From contig CAMWKC010000059.1 of NCBI GenBank assembly GCA_947174735.1, positions 1 through 10,433 on the forward strand: a DNA stretch of 10,433 nucleotides. Direction: 5' to 3'. Numbering within the stretch: position 1 is the first letter of the stretch; every line of letters begins with the position of its first letter. The translations under genes were made by a program, and so were the position numbers. The stretch is from an uncultured Porphyromonadaceae bacterium (GTDB taxonomy: Bacteria > Bacteroidota > Bacteroidia > Bacteroidales > Muribaculaceae). The notes below the pieces were generated by a model. That model was not told the origin of the DNA. It saw nothing but the letters and a program-made list of their open reading frames with translations, and did not search any database. This document shows, one piece after another, positions 1 through 8,132 of the stretch.

Positions 1-474
1 ATAATGTACATATTAGCACGATTTTTACAGTACATAGAAGCAGGTATATGAGAAAAATGAGAAAGATGCGGGAGAAACAGGGACTTTACCTTTTCTCCTA
101 GTCTCCTTATTTCCCTTATCTTAACATAACCGAGACTATTTGGAGAATGCTCAAAGGGAAATGGATTCAACCTGCAGAATTATGTCTCGACTGACAGTAT
201 CTTCTATGCTGTCAATCGAAGTCTCTCCGGGCAGGGAACATCTCACTTTATCAACTTCTTCAAAAAGCCTTATATGTTCATTTATTCTTCCGAATTACTT
301 ACACTTCCATCGTGCATTTCTCTTGGCTCATCAGAAAGCCCTTCATTGTGAGGGTTAATTAGACTATCTCCACGAAAACTCTGCGTTCTTCTGTCTGTTC
401 TTACGCTGGCATCGGCAAAAGTTCCACGGTAAGGAAAGACTTTGGTAAGGAGGTAAGATACCTCTTCTATAGGC
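1..474. other. Non-coding region downstream of the pilus operon; no supported gene
   Basis: I see no convincing gene on either strand. The longest plus-strand frame (140-358, 72 codons) has low-complexity Ser/Leu-rich composition and no recognisable domain. A minus-strand frame is open from 488 to 282 but has no ATG until close to its end. The region holds a strong inverted repeat at 187-219 (listed separately). A small perfect 6-bp inverted repeat with a 3-nt loop (450-464) lies just after the last operon gene. Near it, the octamer GGTAAGGA occurs at 428-435 and 444-451. The short hairpin is placed where a terminator would be expected, but no U-run follows it, so I do not call it one. The left-edge sequence is AT-rich and unremarkable. 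Confidence 0.6.
187..219. repeat. Imperfect inverted repeat / stem-loop downstream of the operon
   Basis: The arms 187-197 (TCGACTGACAG) and 209-219 (CTGTCAATCGA) are complementary over 11 bp, with one position that becomes a G·U wobble in minus-strand RNA. Two further A-T pairs past one mismatch can close the stem around a 5-nt loop. It lies about 255 nt beyond the stop codon of the last operon gene. It could be a 3' end or processing structure of the operon transcript, or a protein-binding site. No T-tract follows on either strand, so a classical intrinsic terminator is not supported. Confidence 0.5.
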
Positions 475-2412
475 TTACAATTCCGGAATTACGTTCGTGC
501 GACGCTCAAACGTTACAAGGGCACTATTGAAGTTATCATTAGTAATCAACACCTGTGTCTGAGTATCATCATCGTCAAGATTATCCAAACCTAAAATAGT
601 ACGAAAACGGCAACGTACACGGTGCGTCACTGTTCCGTCTGCATTCTTTATTGCTGTGCCATTATCATAAGGATCGTTCGTAAGTGAGTCATTATACTGG
701 GTCCATGTCACTGTCTTCTCATACTTGATGCGTCTTCCCTGCACACTTGGAAAACCCGACGTACCGTAATTCACCACAAGCATACCCAAGGGATTATTCT
801 CAATATTCTGTCTGTCAGACTCTAGCAGAAAAGTCATCGGAAACATTGCTTCCTGCAGATTATCAGGCACATCGAAGAAAATTGTCAAGTCATCGCCATT
901 GTTAGGGCCAGCTATATTCTCATAGGGTGTCGATGCGTTCCAGTTCTCCAGTACACCCGCAAACTCCTTCACGTTGGTGAGCGTCCACTTACGGTGAAGG
1001 ATAAGATTGACCGTGCGCCCGAGGCCTGAATCTTTTACGATAGTAAATGACTGAGTCTTGGTTTCTGTCTGAGCCGGATAACATTCAATCTTCACATTGC
1101 GCCACCCCTCGGCATCGTCGACCTCAGAAATTACCACGCTTTTTATAACGTCGCCCGGGGTCAGGCCGATGAAGTTAACATCACCGTTGTTGTATGTCGG
1201 AGTGGAAGCCGAAAGATTACGATAGCGGTATTTGAAGTCAAGTGTCTTAATCTCCGGTTCAGTCAGTACAGCCGTGGTAAAGTTAACGTACATCACCTCG
1301 GTACCATCAGATATATTGAGCATACTTTCCAGCTCGATATCAAACGAAAAGTTGTTGTAGACCACACCCTGTGCAGCCTTAAGCGCCGAGCTATATCCCT
1401 TAGTAGCCACACTCTTAAGCACAATATTGTAGTTGTAATTGCGCAGTATACTATAATAGCGAAATACACCGTTATCATCGTTCTTGCCTAAATCGAGCTT
1501 ATAATACGAATCCTCTGTATCACCTGAGCGCCGTCCCTTAATAATTATATAGGTATGGCGTATCGAATTGAAAGGCCGTTCATACAGGTACTTCGGTGCT
1601 ACATCGTCTTCAACTACAGGTCCCGCCTCCGGATTGGAGAAAGTAAGTCCTGAAGGTATAACTCCGGAATAGTTGGCCGACAGTGTTGCGAAACCGAGAG
1701 CTAGCTGCTCACTATTAAGAAATTCCGGAAAAGAAGAGCCCTTAGTATTCCAAGGGGCTACAGTACCGGAGTTAGGATTATTTACGATAGCGAATCCGGT
1801 GAGCGTAAAATTGCTACTTTCATTCGTCACCGACACACATGCATGGTTGCGTATGAGAGCCACGTGTCTAAGCTTCTCTAAGTCAGCTGTAGGCGTGACC
1901 TCGCCTTCTACCTCCTGTGAATATCCGTAAGGGAAGGTTAATCGCCGCCAGTAGGCCGGCTTCTGTCCAGTGACAGTTAAACTTGGTATTATTACACTCT
2001 CAATACCATATTCTAATGTCAGTTTTTCATTTTTTGGTACAGCAATGAGATGAAGTATACGTGCTTGATCCGACTGGTCTAAAGTCACCTTGTAGACCAC
2101 TCTATCGGTCCCCAGTGTTTCAGAATCGGGAGTATAAACTGTGCGGAGGGTATTTATCAACGGACTGCCGTTGTCAACGAACTCCACAAGATAGAGCTGC
2201 ATATCGCTGTAGTCGTCTGTTCCGAGTGCACGGGTTCCTACGGTGTGCAGACCAGCGGCATCAACCACCATATTGATTACTATCTTATCACCATCCACAC
2301 GTGCAAAGTCATCACTCATCCCTGTCTCCAAGGAGTAGAACTCTTCCGCTGTACAGCCAAAGAGCATGAGTGCCAACACTCCAAAGATATGTTTTATCAA
2401 ATTAGTCTTCAT
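475..2412 (-). CDS. DUF4906-type fimbrial accessory/tip lipoprotein
   Basis: This 645-residue protein is the last gene of the pilus operon and begins 6 nt after the stop of the 933-aa gene, so it is probably translationally linked to it. A basic, hydrophobic signal peptide ends in a lipobox (Leu-Phe-Gly-Cys, Cys20), followed by Thr-Ala-Glu-Glu, which fits surface export of a Bacteroidetes lipoprotein. A Thr-Arg-Ala site at 60-62 suggests proteolytic removal of the lipidated N-terminus, as known for FimA and Mfa1. The middle region (about 270-350) has the YLYERP, YIIIKG, YYKLDLG and LRNYNY pattern that I associate with DUF4906 proteins. A C-terminal module (about 480-645) contains FFDVP, FPMTFLLESD and KTVTW, familiar from large Bacteroides pilus-associated proteins. 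It lacks the C-terminal WALVP strand of the stalk and anchor proteins, so I infer a terminal or accessory position. Ligand unknown. The DUF4906 assignment is from memory of family patterns. Confidence 0.85.
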   Translation of the reverse strand: MKTNLIKHIFGVLALMLFGCTAEEFYSLETGMSDDFARVDGDKIVINMVVDAAGLHTVGTRALGTDDYSDMQLYLVEFVDNGSPLINTLRTVYTPDSETLGTDRVVYKVTLDQSDQARILHLIAVPKNEKLTLEYGIESVIIPSLTVTGQKPAYWRRLTFPYGYSQEVEGEVTPTADLEKLRHVALIRNHACVSVTNESSNFTLTGFAIVNNPNSGTVAPWNTKGSSFPEFLNSEQLALGFATLSANYSGVIPSGLTFSNPEAGPVVEDDVAPKYLYERPFNSIRHTYIIIKGRRSGDTEDSYYKLDLGKNDDNGVFRYYSILRNYNYNIVLKSVATKGYSSALKAAQGVVYNNFSFDIELESMLNISDGTEVMYVNFTTAVLTEPEIKTLDFKYRYRNLSASTPTYNNGDVNFIGLTPGDVIKSVVISEVDDAEGWRNVKIECYPAQTETKTQSFTIVKDSGLGRTVNLILHRKWTLTNVKEFAGVLENWNASTPYENIAGPNNGDDLTIFFDVPDNLQEAMFPMTFLLESDRQNIENNPLGMLVVNYGTSGFPSVQGRRIKYEKTVTWTQYNDSLTNDPYDNGTAIKNADGTVTHRVRCRFRTILGLDNLDDDDTQTQVLITNDNFNSALVTFERRTNVIPEL

Positions 2413-2418
2413 ATCATA

Positions 2419-5220
2419 TTACTCTATAGGATTGGATTTAAGTCGATCACCCCATGTATAGGTATAGGTAGGACTAGTTGCGTTTGGAGTAGCTGAGGAA
2501 GGTGTGAGAGTACCATCTCCCCAATACCATTCATCATATACAAAGCGGGCATGATCACGATAGTCGTTACCGGTGAACGGAACCACAGCATTACCAGATG
2601 CGCCTCCTGTAGGCCTCTCCTCGATTACTATATCCGGATTTTCAACACTACCGTCGGGTACCTTTACGGCACCTTGAGCACACCAGTAGAACCATGTCCC
2701 GGAAGATGTAGTACCAAACAGACGAGGAATCTTCTGATCAGCAGCGAGTTTAATTACAAATTCAACCTCGCCTAAAGTAGGTAATCTCCATCGACCTGCA
2801 CAATATCCTAATTCTTGATATGCAGCTGCTCTTCGTCTAGCCATCTCGCGAGTTAAAAATGAGGAAGTACCTCCATAACTGGAGCAAATTCTAAATTTAG
2901 GTGCGATAGTGTATTTATTATCGTCACTTTCACGAGTAGGATAGTAGTATCTTAGCGTACGGTTTTGTGATTCATTTAAAGCCGGAGCCGTGATGAATCC
3001 TCGTAATACATATTCTTCCCACCATCTAGTACTATATGACCTCGGTGCAGAATATGGACTACCCTCTAATATTTCATTATCATTACCTTTACCAAAATAC
3101 CAATATTGAGATGCAAAGACTTTATCAGAGCCTCCATCAACTGTATATCCAGTATCGGGATCATCGTTTGCGAGATAATTATTGACATTATATGAGCGAG
3201 GATCTGCTATCTGATAATGTGTACCAGGAGAAAGTTGAGTTATTGTCACAAGATATAAATTGGGATTCCAATTAAAGTAATTAGGAGGAAATCCTAAACC
3301 AAGCGAGTAATCCCAATTTCGGTAATTGTATATAATTTTTCTTATATCCGGCCAATTAGTCATATTATCTGCCTCAGGGAGGATGTATCTTGTATTATCA
3401 AAACGCCCATTGATAATAGTATTACCCATTGCACCTGGAGTATATTGACGATTGCTAAGTCTTTCAGCATAATTTTGTATAGCCGTTATATATATACCTG
3501 GATACTGAGTTATTTTTACAGTTTCCTTATAAAGATTGGGATCTATACCCGCTGTACCCTCAAATACATCCTTGTGTTGTACAGTAACTTCATATTCGAT
3601 TCTCGAATATTCACCGTCCCCTTCTTTTCTCACGAAATACGCAATGGAATTAAGTACATTATTTAGAGCTTGCGTATTATCAAGGAAATATCTACCATTG
3701 GCATCTCTAACATTTTCGATAGCACCTTTATCTAAGCCTCGCGTAAGCAACACTTCCTCTTTAGATGAATTATAAGGTACCCATATATCCAATATGTGCG
3801 ACAGAGTTAAGATATTATTTTCATTATCAAACTCACATTCATATACTGCTTCTCCGCCGTCGGTAAGCGAACGGGCATTCTGATTCTTGTCGACCTCCAC
3901 GGCAAACTCAGAGCCTTGATCAGAGAAGTTATAGCGATAAAATTTCATCTTCACATTTGTCACTACAGTTTCATGTGAGGTATAGAAAGGGATGGCTGTG
4001 GAGTTTTCATTGTTCACTACATAGTTGTTCTGGTCCACCACTAGATAGCGGTAGTCCTTGATGTCCACGTCGATGTTTTCTTGGCCCCAGTTGGCAACGT
4101 AGTAATCACCCTCAATCTCTAGTGGTTCCTCAGGCACGAAACTGCCAAGTACGCCTACGTGGAGATAAATATGATATGAATGATTGCGTACAATTAAGAA
4201 ATCATCCGTTTTCACTATTGGTACATGGTAATAGCAGGTACGCCACGTTGTGCCTCCGTCGTGAGACCAAGGCACACTGAGCATCATGAAGGTACCGTGA
4301 CGCTCGTCGGGATTTCCTGTCCACTGATTAGGATAGGTATAGAACGGTTTCTCCTGTTCACGGTCATACTCCGCGTATGGATCGTCCGTACTCCGCGACA
4401 CCTCCTTGAAATCATATATCAAATCATTCGGAGTGTTGAAATATACATCTGCTGGCATATTCGGCTCCGGCTTTGGATCGAGAGTTGAGGTCTGTACGCC
4501 CTGCTGGAGCATAACTCTCATTCCGGTAAGATTAGGTGTCCAAATAAGCTTCTCACCATTTACCACTTCCTCCACCTCGCTATCTACCTTGAGAGCGAGT
4601 GTAATCTTGGAGGCCGAACGCTGCACAGTCACTTCACCGTATGCATTAGCCGATGAAACGTCGGGGGCCGGATGGTAAGTCATCACAGCATCACCGTCCA
4701 TAGTGAAGCATTCCTGTTCCATCTTGCTGGCGAATGTGGACTCTACAGTCAGTTTCCTTAGGTCTGCCTCTGTCTTCGCTTCTCCCGGATCGACATTCAC
4801 CGCCACAAACATACGACATGTGTTCGAGCTATCCTCATTGAACAATCTGGTCACCAACTCTGCCGTAAGGGGTATACGTAACATCACCTCACCGTTGGCG
4901 CCGAGATTTTCGAAAGTATGCATGAATACTGGCGCGTCTTTATCGGTACGGTCGCCAGCCGATGGTGAAAGGCAGAGTGTTACGCTATTGATTTGGTTCT
5001 CGTTAAGATTATCCACACCTGGCTCCTCAGCTCGGGTGACATTCTTATCGCATTTAAGCCGAATGTTAAGATATCCCTTCTCTATTCCGTTATCGACCAC
5101 AACGGGTGCCGGAATGTCTAATTCGTCAGAACAGGATACAAAACCTGTTCCCAGCACTGTGAGCGTCAGAATACCTACCGCACAATGCCTTGCAAAATCT
5201 TTATATATCTGAATTGCCAT
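2419..5220 (-). CDS. Large candidate pilus tip adhesin with C-terminal WRLPT module
   Basis: This 933-residue protein begins 10 nt after the preceding gene. The signal peptide ends at a lipobox (Phe-Val-Ser-Cys, Cys30) followed by Ser-Asp-Glu. A Thr-Arg-Ala site (62-64) marks probable proteolytic maturation. Residues to about 400 look fimbrillin-like, with VRNHSYH at 344-350, the conserved strand motif of the FimA/Mfa1 superfamily, and then EEPLEIEGDYYVANWG. The remainder is a long extra region. Near the end, GRWRLPTLGEVEF (809-821), WFYWC (843-847) and FVYDEWYWGDG (893-903) resemble the WRLPT motif of DUF1566/FISUMP-type modules, which may have a C-type-lectin-like fold. Cys779, Cys807 and Cys847 in this module could form a disulfide. 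Tip adhesin is the inferred role, based on size, processing site, absence of a donor-strand C-terminus and neighbours. Codons for about residues 463-825 are markedly AT-rich, unlike the 5' part. No ligand can be named. Confidence 0.82.
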   Translation of the reverse strand: MAIQIYKDFARHCAVGILTLTVLGTGFVSCSDELDIPAPVVVDNGIEKGYLNIRLKCDKNVTRAEEPGVDNLNENQINSVTLCLSPSAGDRTDKDAPVFMHTFENLGANGEVMLRIPLTAELVTRLFNEDSSNTCRMFVAVNVDPGEAKTEADLRKLTVESTFASKMEQECFTMDGDAVMTYHPAPDVSSANAYGEVTVQRSASKITLALKVDSEVEEVVNGEKLIWTPNLTGMRVMLQQGVQTSTLDPKPEPNMPADVYFNTPNDLIYDFKEVSRSTDDPYAEYDREQEKPFYTYPNQWTGNPDERHGTFMMLSVPWSHDGGTTWRTCYYHVPIVKTDDFLIVRNHSYHIYLHVGVLGSFVPEEPLEIEGDYYVANWGQENIDVDIKDYRYLVVDQNNYVVNNENSTAIPFYTSHETVVTNVKMKFYRYNFSDQGSEFAVEVDKNQNARSLTDGGEAVYECEFDNENNILTLSHILDIWVPYNSSKEEVLLTRGLDKGAIENVRDANGRYFLDNTQALNNVLNSIAYFVRKEGDGEYSRIEYEVTVQHKDVFEGTAGIDPNLYKETVKITQYPGIYITAIQNYAERLSNRQYTPGAMGNTIINGRFDNTRYILPEADNMTNWPDIRKIIYNYRNWDYSLGLGFPPNYFNWNPNLYLVTITQLSPGTHYQIADPRSYNVNNYLANDDPDTGYTVDGGSDKVFASQYWYFGKGNDNEILEGSPYSAPRSYSTRWWEEYVLRGFITAPALNESQNRTLRYYYPTRESDDNKYTIAPKFRICSSYGGTSSFLTREMARRRAAAYQELGYCAGRWRLPTLGEVEFVIKLAADQKIPRLFGTTSSGTWFYWCAQGAVKVPDGSVENPDIVIEERPTGGASGNAVVPFTGNDYRDHARFVYDEWYWGDGTLTPSSATPNATSPTYTYTWGDRLKSNPIE

Positions 5221-5230
5221 TGAATTGCAT

Positions 5231-6982
5231 TTATTGGGGATTCTGTATGAAGGTAATATTCTTTATGTCATCGCCATATTCAGAATCAGAACTTTTGAGG
5301 ATAGTGACCGGAATAGTCAAGCCGCTTTGCAAGGTCACCATCACTTGTAGTAGTGCCATGCGTGGCACATTTGAGGCGCTCTGAGTCGCTCCGACGTAGA
5401 AGGTTACTTTCTGGCCGTCGATAATTCCGGAGATACGGTTGCTGTATTGCAGCTTGCCATCGGCCCCAGTACCAGTCACGAACTGTATAACATTCAGTTC
5501 CCCTCCTATTGTGACAAGTGAAGCCTCCCAGCGTGCACCCTCGGGCTCGGATATGCCGAAAGAACCTGTCACGGCTTGTGGATAATCGTTGAGTACCAAC
5601 CGTCCTGTCTGAGGTTCAAGAAAGGCGTAAGTACCATTGACGAATGCCAGGGCCCCATCTTCGGCCATCGCAAAGTTTTCAGAGAAATCGATCTCTAAAT
5701 ATTCCGGCGTCCATGGGCTGACCACTATATTGGCATCAGCAAATGCCGCAGCATCTACGGAGAGTGTGTACACGTGGTTGCGCAGGATATTGTTTCCGAA
5801 ATGGAAATTGTTTTCTCCGTAGTGAGTCATGGGGATATCATATTCGTTGGTTAAGCCCGTGCCGAAATTCACAGTGATTCGGAACACCGGCATTCCTTCT
5901 CCGGCCACATCGTTGTTTACGGGACCGATCTCCTGCTCAGGTACGTATGCCATCATTACGGCTCCTTTACGCTCTTCGGCCGGTATGCCGGTCAAGCCGG
6001 CAGGCACTACACCAAGCTTATAGACTGGGGCATCAAGCATATTGAGCACTTTGTCGGGTTCCGCTATGCGCGGAGCATGCACTTGTTTACCATTTACATA
6101 GTTGACCGCACCTGCTGGAAGAACCATTACGTCGGTCTGCGAACCTATGAACCTCACTGACTCTACTCGCGGATAGCCTTCTTCGTTCTTACCGGTGATG
6201 TTGTCTATGACACGCACTTTGGCCAGGCTGCGGAGCATATCAATGTCTTCAAGATTGACCCTGTTCTCAGGGCGGCTGTAGTAAAGCTCCCTCTGGCTGA
6301 CGACCGACATGTTGGTACCAAACATAGGCATAGGGTCCATCGTATAGAAGCCGGTCAGATCATCACCGGCATATCCGGCGTTATAGATGGCGCTCATCGG
6401 ACAGCTCCACCTTTCCAGTTGGTCTATCACTTCTTTAAATATAGTGCCGTCTACTTCCTCCCACTTCGCTTTTCGCTCTTCCTCGGTCTCTGACGATGCA
6501 AAGGCGTTAGCTACCAGTAATATTCTGAAAACTACGTTTTCCGTACTGTTAGGATCTAGCATCTCCTCAGAATCCTCACCGAAGATTATGCGGCCGAGCT
6601 GTTGCTTAGGAATGGTCATATCTACATCGTAGAGTCCATAGGTACCATTGATGTAGACCATAGTATCGTTGGCCGACGAGAAATCATTAGTTTTGAAAAT
6701 CAGCTTTTCATCATCGTCTACGGCAGAAGCCTTTCTTACGAACACGAATAGACACAGATTGCTAAAATCAATGCCGTCCTCAAATTGCCTGTATTCACTG
6801 TCAGTTTCATTATGATCGGTATCCGCTCTGGTTCCCGTTCCGGGAACGGTGGTCAGGATCTGGAAACGCAGAGATATGTCATCGCAAGGTTCGTCTTTAG
6901 GAGTACCAGGAGGTTCTCCTTGCGTCGAACATGCCGCAAGAAAGAGAGCTATCAGAAGAAATAGCGGTATATAGAGTCTCAT
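5231..6982 (-). CDS. Minor fimbrillin-like subunit (lipoprotein) with extra C-terminal domain
   Basis: This 583-residue protein begins 36 nt after the anchor gene and ends 10 nt before the 933-aa gene. The signal peptide has a lipobox (Leu-Ala-Ala-Cys, Cys18). A Thr-Arg-Ala site at 51-53 gives the same lipid-to-cleavage spacing (34 residues) as the major fimbrillin (35). Fimbrillin-superfamily features include the strand NLCLFVFV (75-82), LAKVRVIDN (253-261) and the ILRNHVYTL strand (399-407). The segment ANIVVSPWTPEYLEIDF (417-433) is where a simple fimbrillin often ends. A further domain of about 145 residues (438-583) follows, rich in beta-strand-like sequence and unidentified. It lacks the C-terminal WALVP motif. 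I infer an accessory subunit placed between stalk and tip, like the Mfa3/Mfa4 or FimC-E group of Porphyromonas, though one-to-one orthology cannot be claimed. Confidence 0.85.
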   Translation of the reverse strand: MRLYIPLFLLIALFLAACSTQGEPPGTPKDEPCDDISLRFQILTTVPGTGTRADTDHNETDSEYRQFEDGIDFSNLCLFVFVRKASAVDDDEKLIFKTNDFSSANDTMVYINGTYGLYDVDMTIPKQQLGRIIFGEDSEEMLDPNSTENVVFRILLVANAFASSETEEERKAKWEEVDGTIFKEVIDQLERWSCPMSAIYNAGYAGDDLTGFYTMDPMPMFGTNMSVVSQRELYYSRPENRVNLEDIDMLRSLAKVRVIDNITGKNEEGYPRVESVRFIGSQTDVMVLPAGAVNYVNGKQVHAPRIAEPDKVLNMLDAPVYKLGVVPAGLTGIPAEERKGAVMMAYVPEQEIGPVNNDVAGEGMPVFRITVNFGTGLTNEYDIPMTHYGENNFHFGNNILRNHVYTLSVDAAAFADANIVVSPWTPEYLEIDFSENFAMAEDGALAFVNGTYAFLEPQTGRLVLNDYPQAVTGSFGISEPEGARWEASLVTIGGELNVIQFVTGTGADGKLQYSNRISGIIDGQKVTFYVGATQSASNVPRMALLQVMVTLQSGLTIPVTILKSSDSEYGDDIKNITFIQNPQ

Positions 6983-7018
6983 CGGAATCAGAAAAACGTC
7001 AATGAATGATGTGTCGAT

Positions 7019-8050
7019 TTAGTTGGACTGCGGAGGCACTAAGGCCCACCCATTTATATAGATACCGGCAGCAGTGTACCAGTTTTTATTGCTATCAAGG
7101 AAAAAGAGTGCCGAATAGTCGCTCCGGCGATCGAGGTATTCCTGTTCGCCGAAATGATCGAAACGGCTTCCTTTCTCGAGAAGAAAGAATTTTATGAGAG
7201 GTATATGTATGATGGTGACTTGGTCTTCGTTACGCACCACGTCAAGATATGCGTTACCGTCGACCATGAGACGGCTCACAGACATTTCGTAAAGCAGCGT
7301 TGAGACTACCGGCTGACCGGGAGCGGCGTTCTCTATTGTAGTAGTCTCGCCGTAAAGCGTGCTCCATGGGCGGTAAGTCACTGTCGGACTGTCGGGAGTG
7401 ATTGCGTTGTCCCATTCGAGATCCGCGTCGGCGTATGTGAATGTGACGGAGAAATCATTCTTATCCAGAGGCGTTCCGTCTTCGTTCTGGAGCATCACCG
7501 CTATGTCGTTGGTGTCTTTCATCAACGGTATGGTGACTGTGGCAAGAGAGGGTTCCGTGGAGTTTACCGTGTAGGTAAAGTCAGAGACCATGCCGTGGAA
7601 GAGAGGATGAAAATGTGAAGAGCTGACGTTCAGACCGTCTATGGTAATGGTGTTAAGCTTCAGCTCCAGATCCTCCTTTGAAGAAGGAGTATAGGTGGCG
7701 AGGGTAAAGTCGGCGTTGCCCTCAAGACCACACCAGGCTATAAAGTTGTAGGTACCCTCTGCAAGTGGGGTTTCCATGACAAATCCACGCTCACTCAGAG
7801 CGGGACCCGAGGCGCTCCCGCTCCACACGAACGCGCCCGTATGGTCAAAGGCCCATACGTTGACACTCTTCACCTGCGAAGGAAAGGCGTCGGTCATCAG
7901 GAGGTTATAGTCATACACAAACTGTAGTGACAGCCGTGCGGGACACTCCGGGAGGTCCTCCTTTATCAGAGAGCAGCCACACAGAGCTGCCGCTGTGACG
8001 GAGGCTGTCACTGCCGTTCTGAGTGTGTCGATGAATTTATCTTGAAGCAT
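7019..8050 (-). CDS. FimB/Mfa2-family fimbrial anchor lipoprotein
   Basis: This 343-residue protein is of typical size for the FimB/Mfa2 family, which holds the pilus base in the outer membrane and limits its length. The ATG at 8050 is chosen because a signal peptide starts there (MLQDKFIDTLRTAVTASVTA), ending at a lipobox Leu-Cys-Gly-Cys (Cys26). An in-frame ATG at 8122 would add 24 polar residues before the signal peptide and would lie inside a stem-loop. Family hallmarks are KEDLPECP (30-37, Cys36), FVYDYNLLMTDAFPSQV (44-60), the strand VNVWAFDHTGAFVW (63-76), and YNFIAWCGL (101-109). Unlike its four neighbours it has no Thr-Arg-Ala cleavage site after the lipid cysteine, consistent with a permanently lipidated base subunit. 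The C-terminus NGWALVPPQSN echoes that of the major fimbrillin. The gene directly follows the fimbrillin gene, the usual order in these operons. Confidence 0.92.
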   Translation of the reverse strand: MLQDKFIDTLRTAVTASVTAAALCGCSLIKEDLPECPARLSLQFVYDYNLLMTDAFPSQVKSVNVWAFDHTGAFVWSGSASGPALSERGFVMETPLAEGTYNFIAWCGLEGNADFTLATYTPSSKEDLELKLNTITIDGLNVSSSHFHPLFHGMVSDFTYTVNSTEPSLATVTIPLMKDTNDIAVMLQNEDGTPLDKNDFSVTFTYADADLEWDNAITPDSPTVTYRPWSTLYGETTTIENAAPGQPVVSTLLYEMSVSRLMVDGNAYLDVVRNEDQVTIIHIPLIKFFLLEKGSRFDHFGEQEYLDRRSDYSALFFLDSNKNWYTAAGIYINGWALVPPQSN

Positions 8051-8076
8051 AGTTATTATATGGTTTTTATATGGGC

Positions 8077-8125
8077 AGGGTGCCGCACGCGGCCTCGTAG
8101 TATCGCTGAAGCTGTGCGACACCCT
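8077..8125 (-). promoter_or_regulatory. Intercistronic stem-loop between fimbrillin and anchor genes
   Basis: The arms 8077-8088 and 8114-8125 form a 12-bp stem with a 25-nt loop. In minus-strand RNA the stem is AGGGTGTCGCAC against GTGCGGCACCCT (DNA letters), with every position paired if one U·G wobble is counted. It starts 7 nt after the fimbrillin stop codon and ends 26 nt before the anchor ATG. No U-run follows, so a complete intrinsic terminator is unlikely. Plausible roles are protection of the fimbrillin mRNA 3' end, an RNA processing site, or partial attenuation, any of which would give more stalk subunit than anchor. The structure is seen in the sequence; the role is inferred. Confidence 0.6.
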
Positions 8126-8132
8126 ACTTATT

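Noticed and set aside
140..358. Plus-strand 72-codon frame in the left non-coding region
   Set aside because: No domain, an unlikely Ser/Leu-rich composition, and it spans the 187-219 hairpin.
450..464. Perfect 6-bp hairpin with 3-nt loop just after the last operon gene, considered as the operon terminator
   Set aside because: The stem is short, not GC-rich, and not followed by a U-run in the transcript direction.
282..488. Minus-strand open frame of 68 codons directly after the DUF4906-type gene
   Set aside because: It has no ATG until near its end, overlaps the stop region of the previous gene, has polar low-information composition and matches no family I recognise. It may be a decayed remnant, but I cannot support that.
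4703..5212. Plus-strand 169-codon frame opposite the start of the tip-adhesin gene
   Set aside because: It is an antisense shadow of the signal-peptide and fimbrillin-like codons of a well-supported gene, with no domain of its own.
6835..6849. Perfect 7-bp palindrome (CCGTTCC-G-GGAACGG) inside the 583-aa gene
   Set aside because: It lies in codons for a repetitive Pro-Gly-Thr-Gly-Thr stretch and has a 1-nt centre, so it is best explained by coding constraints.
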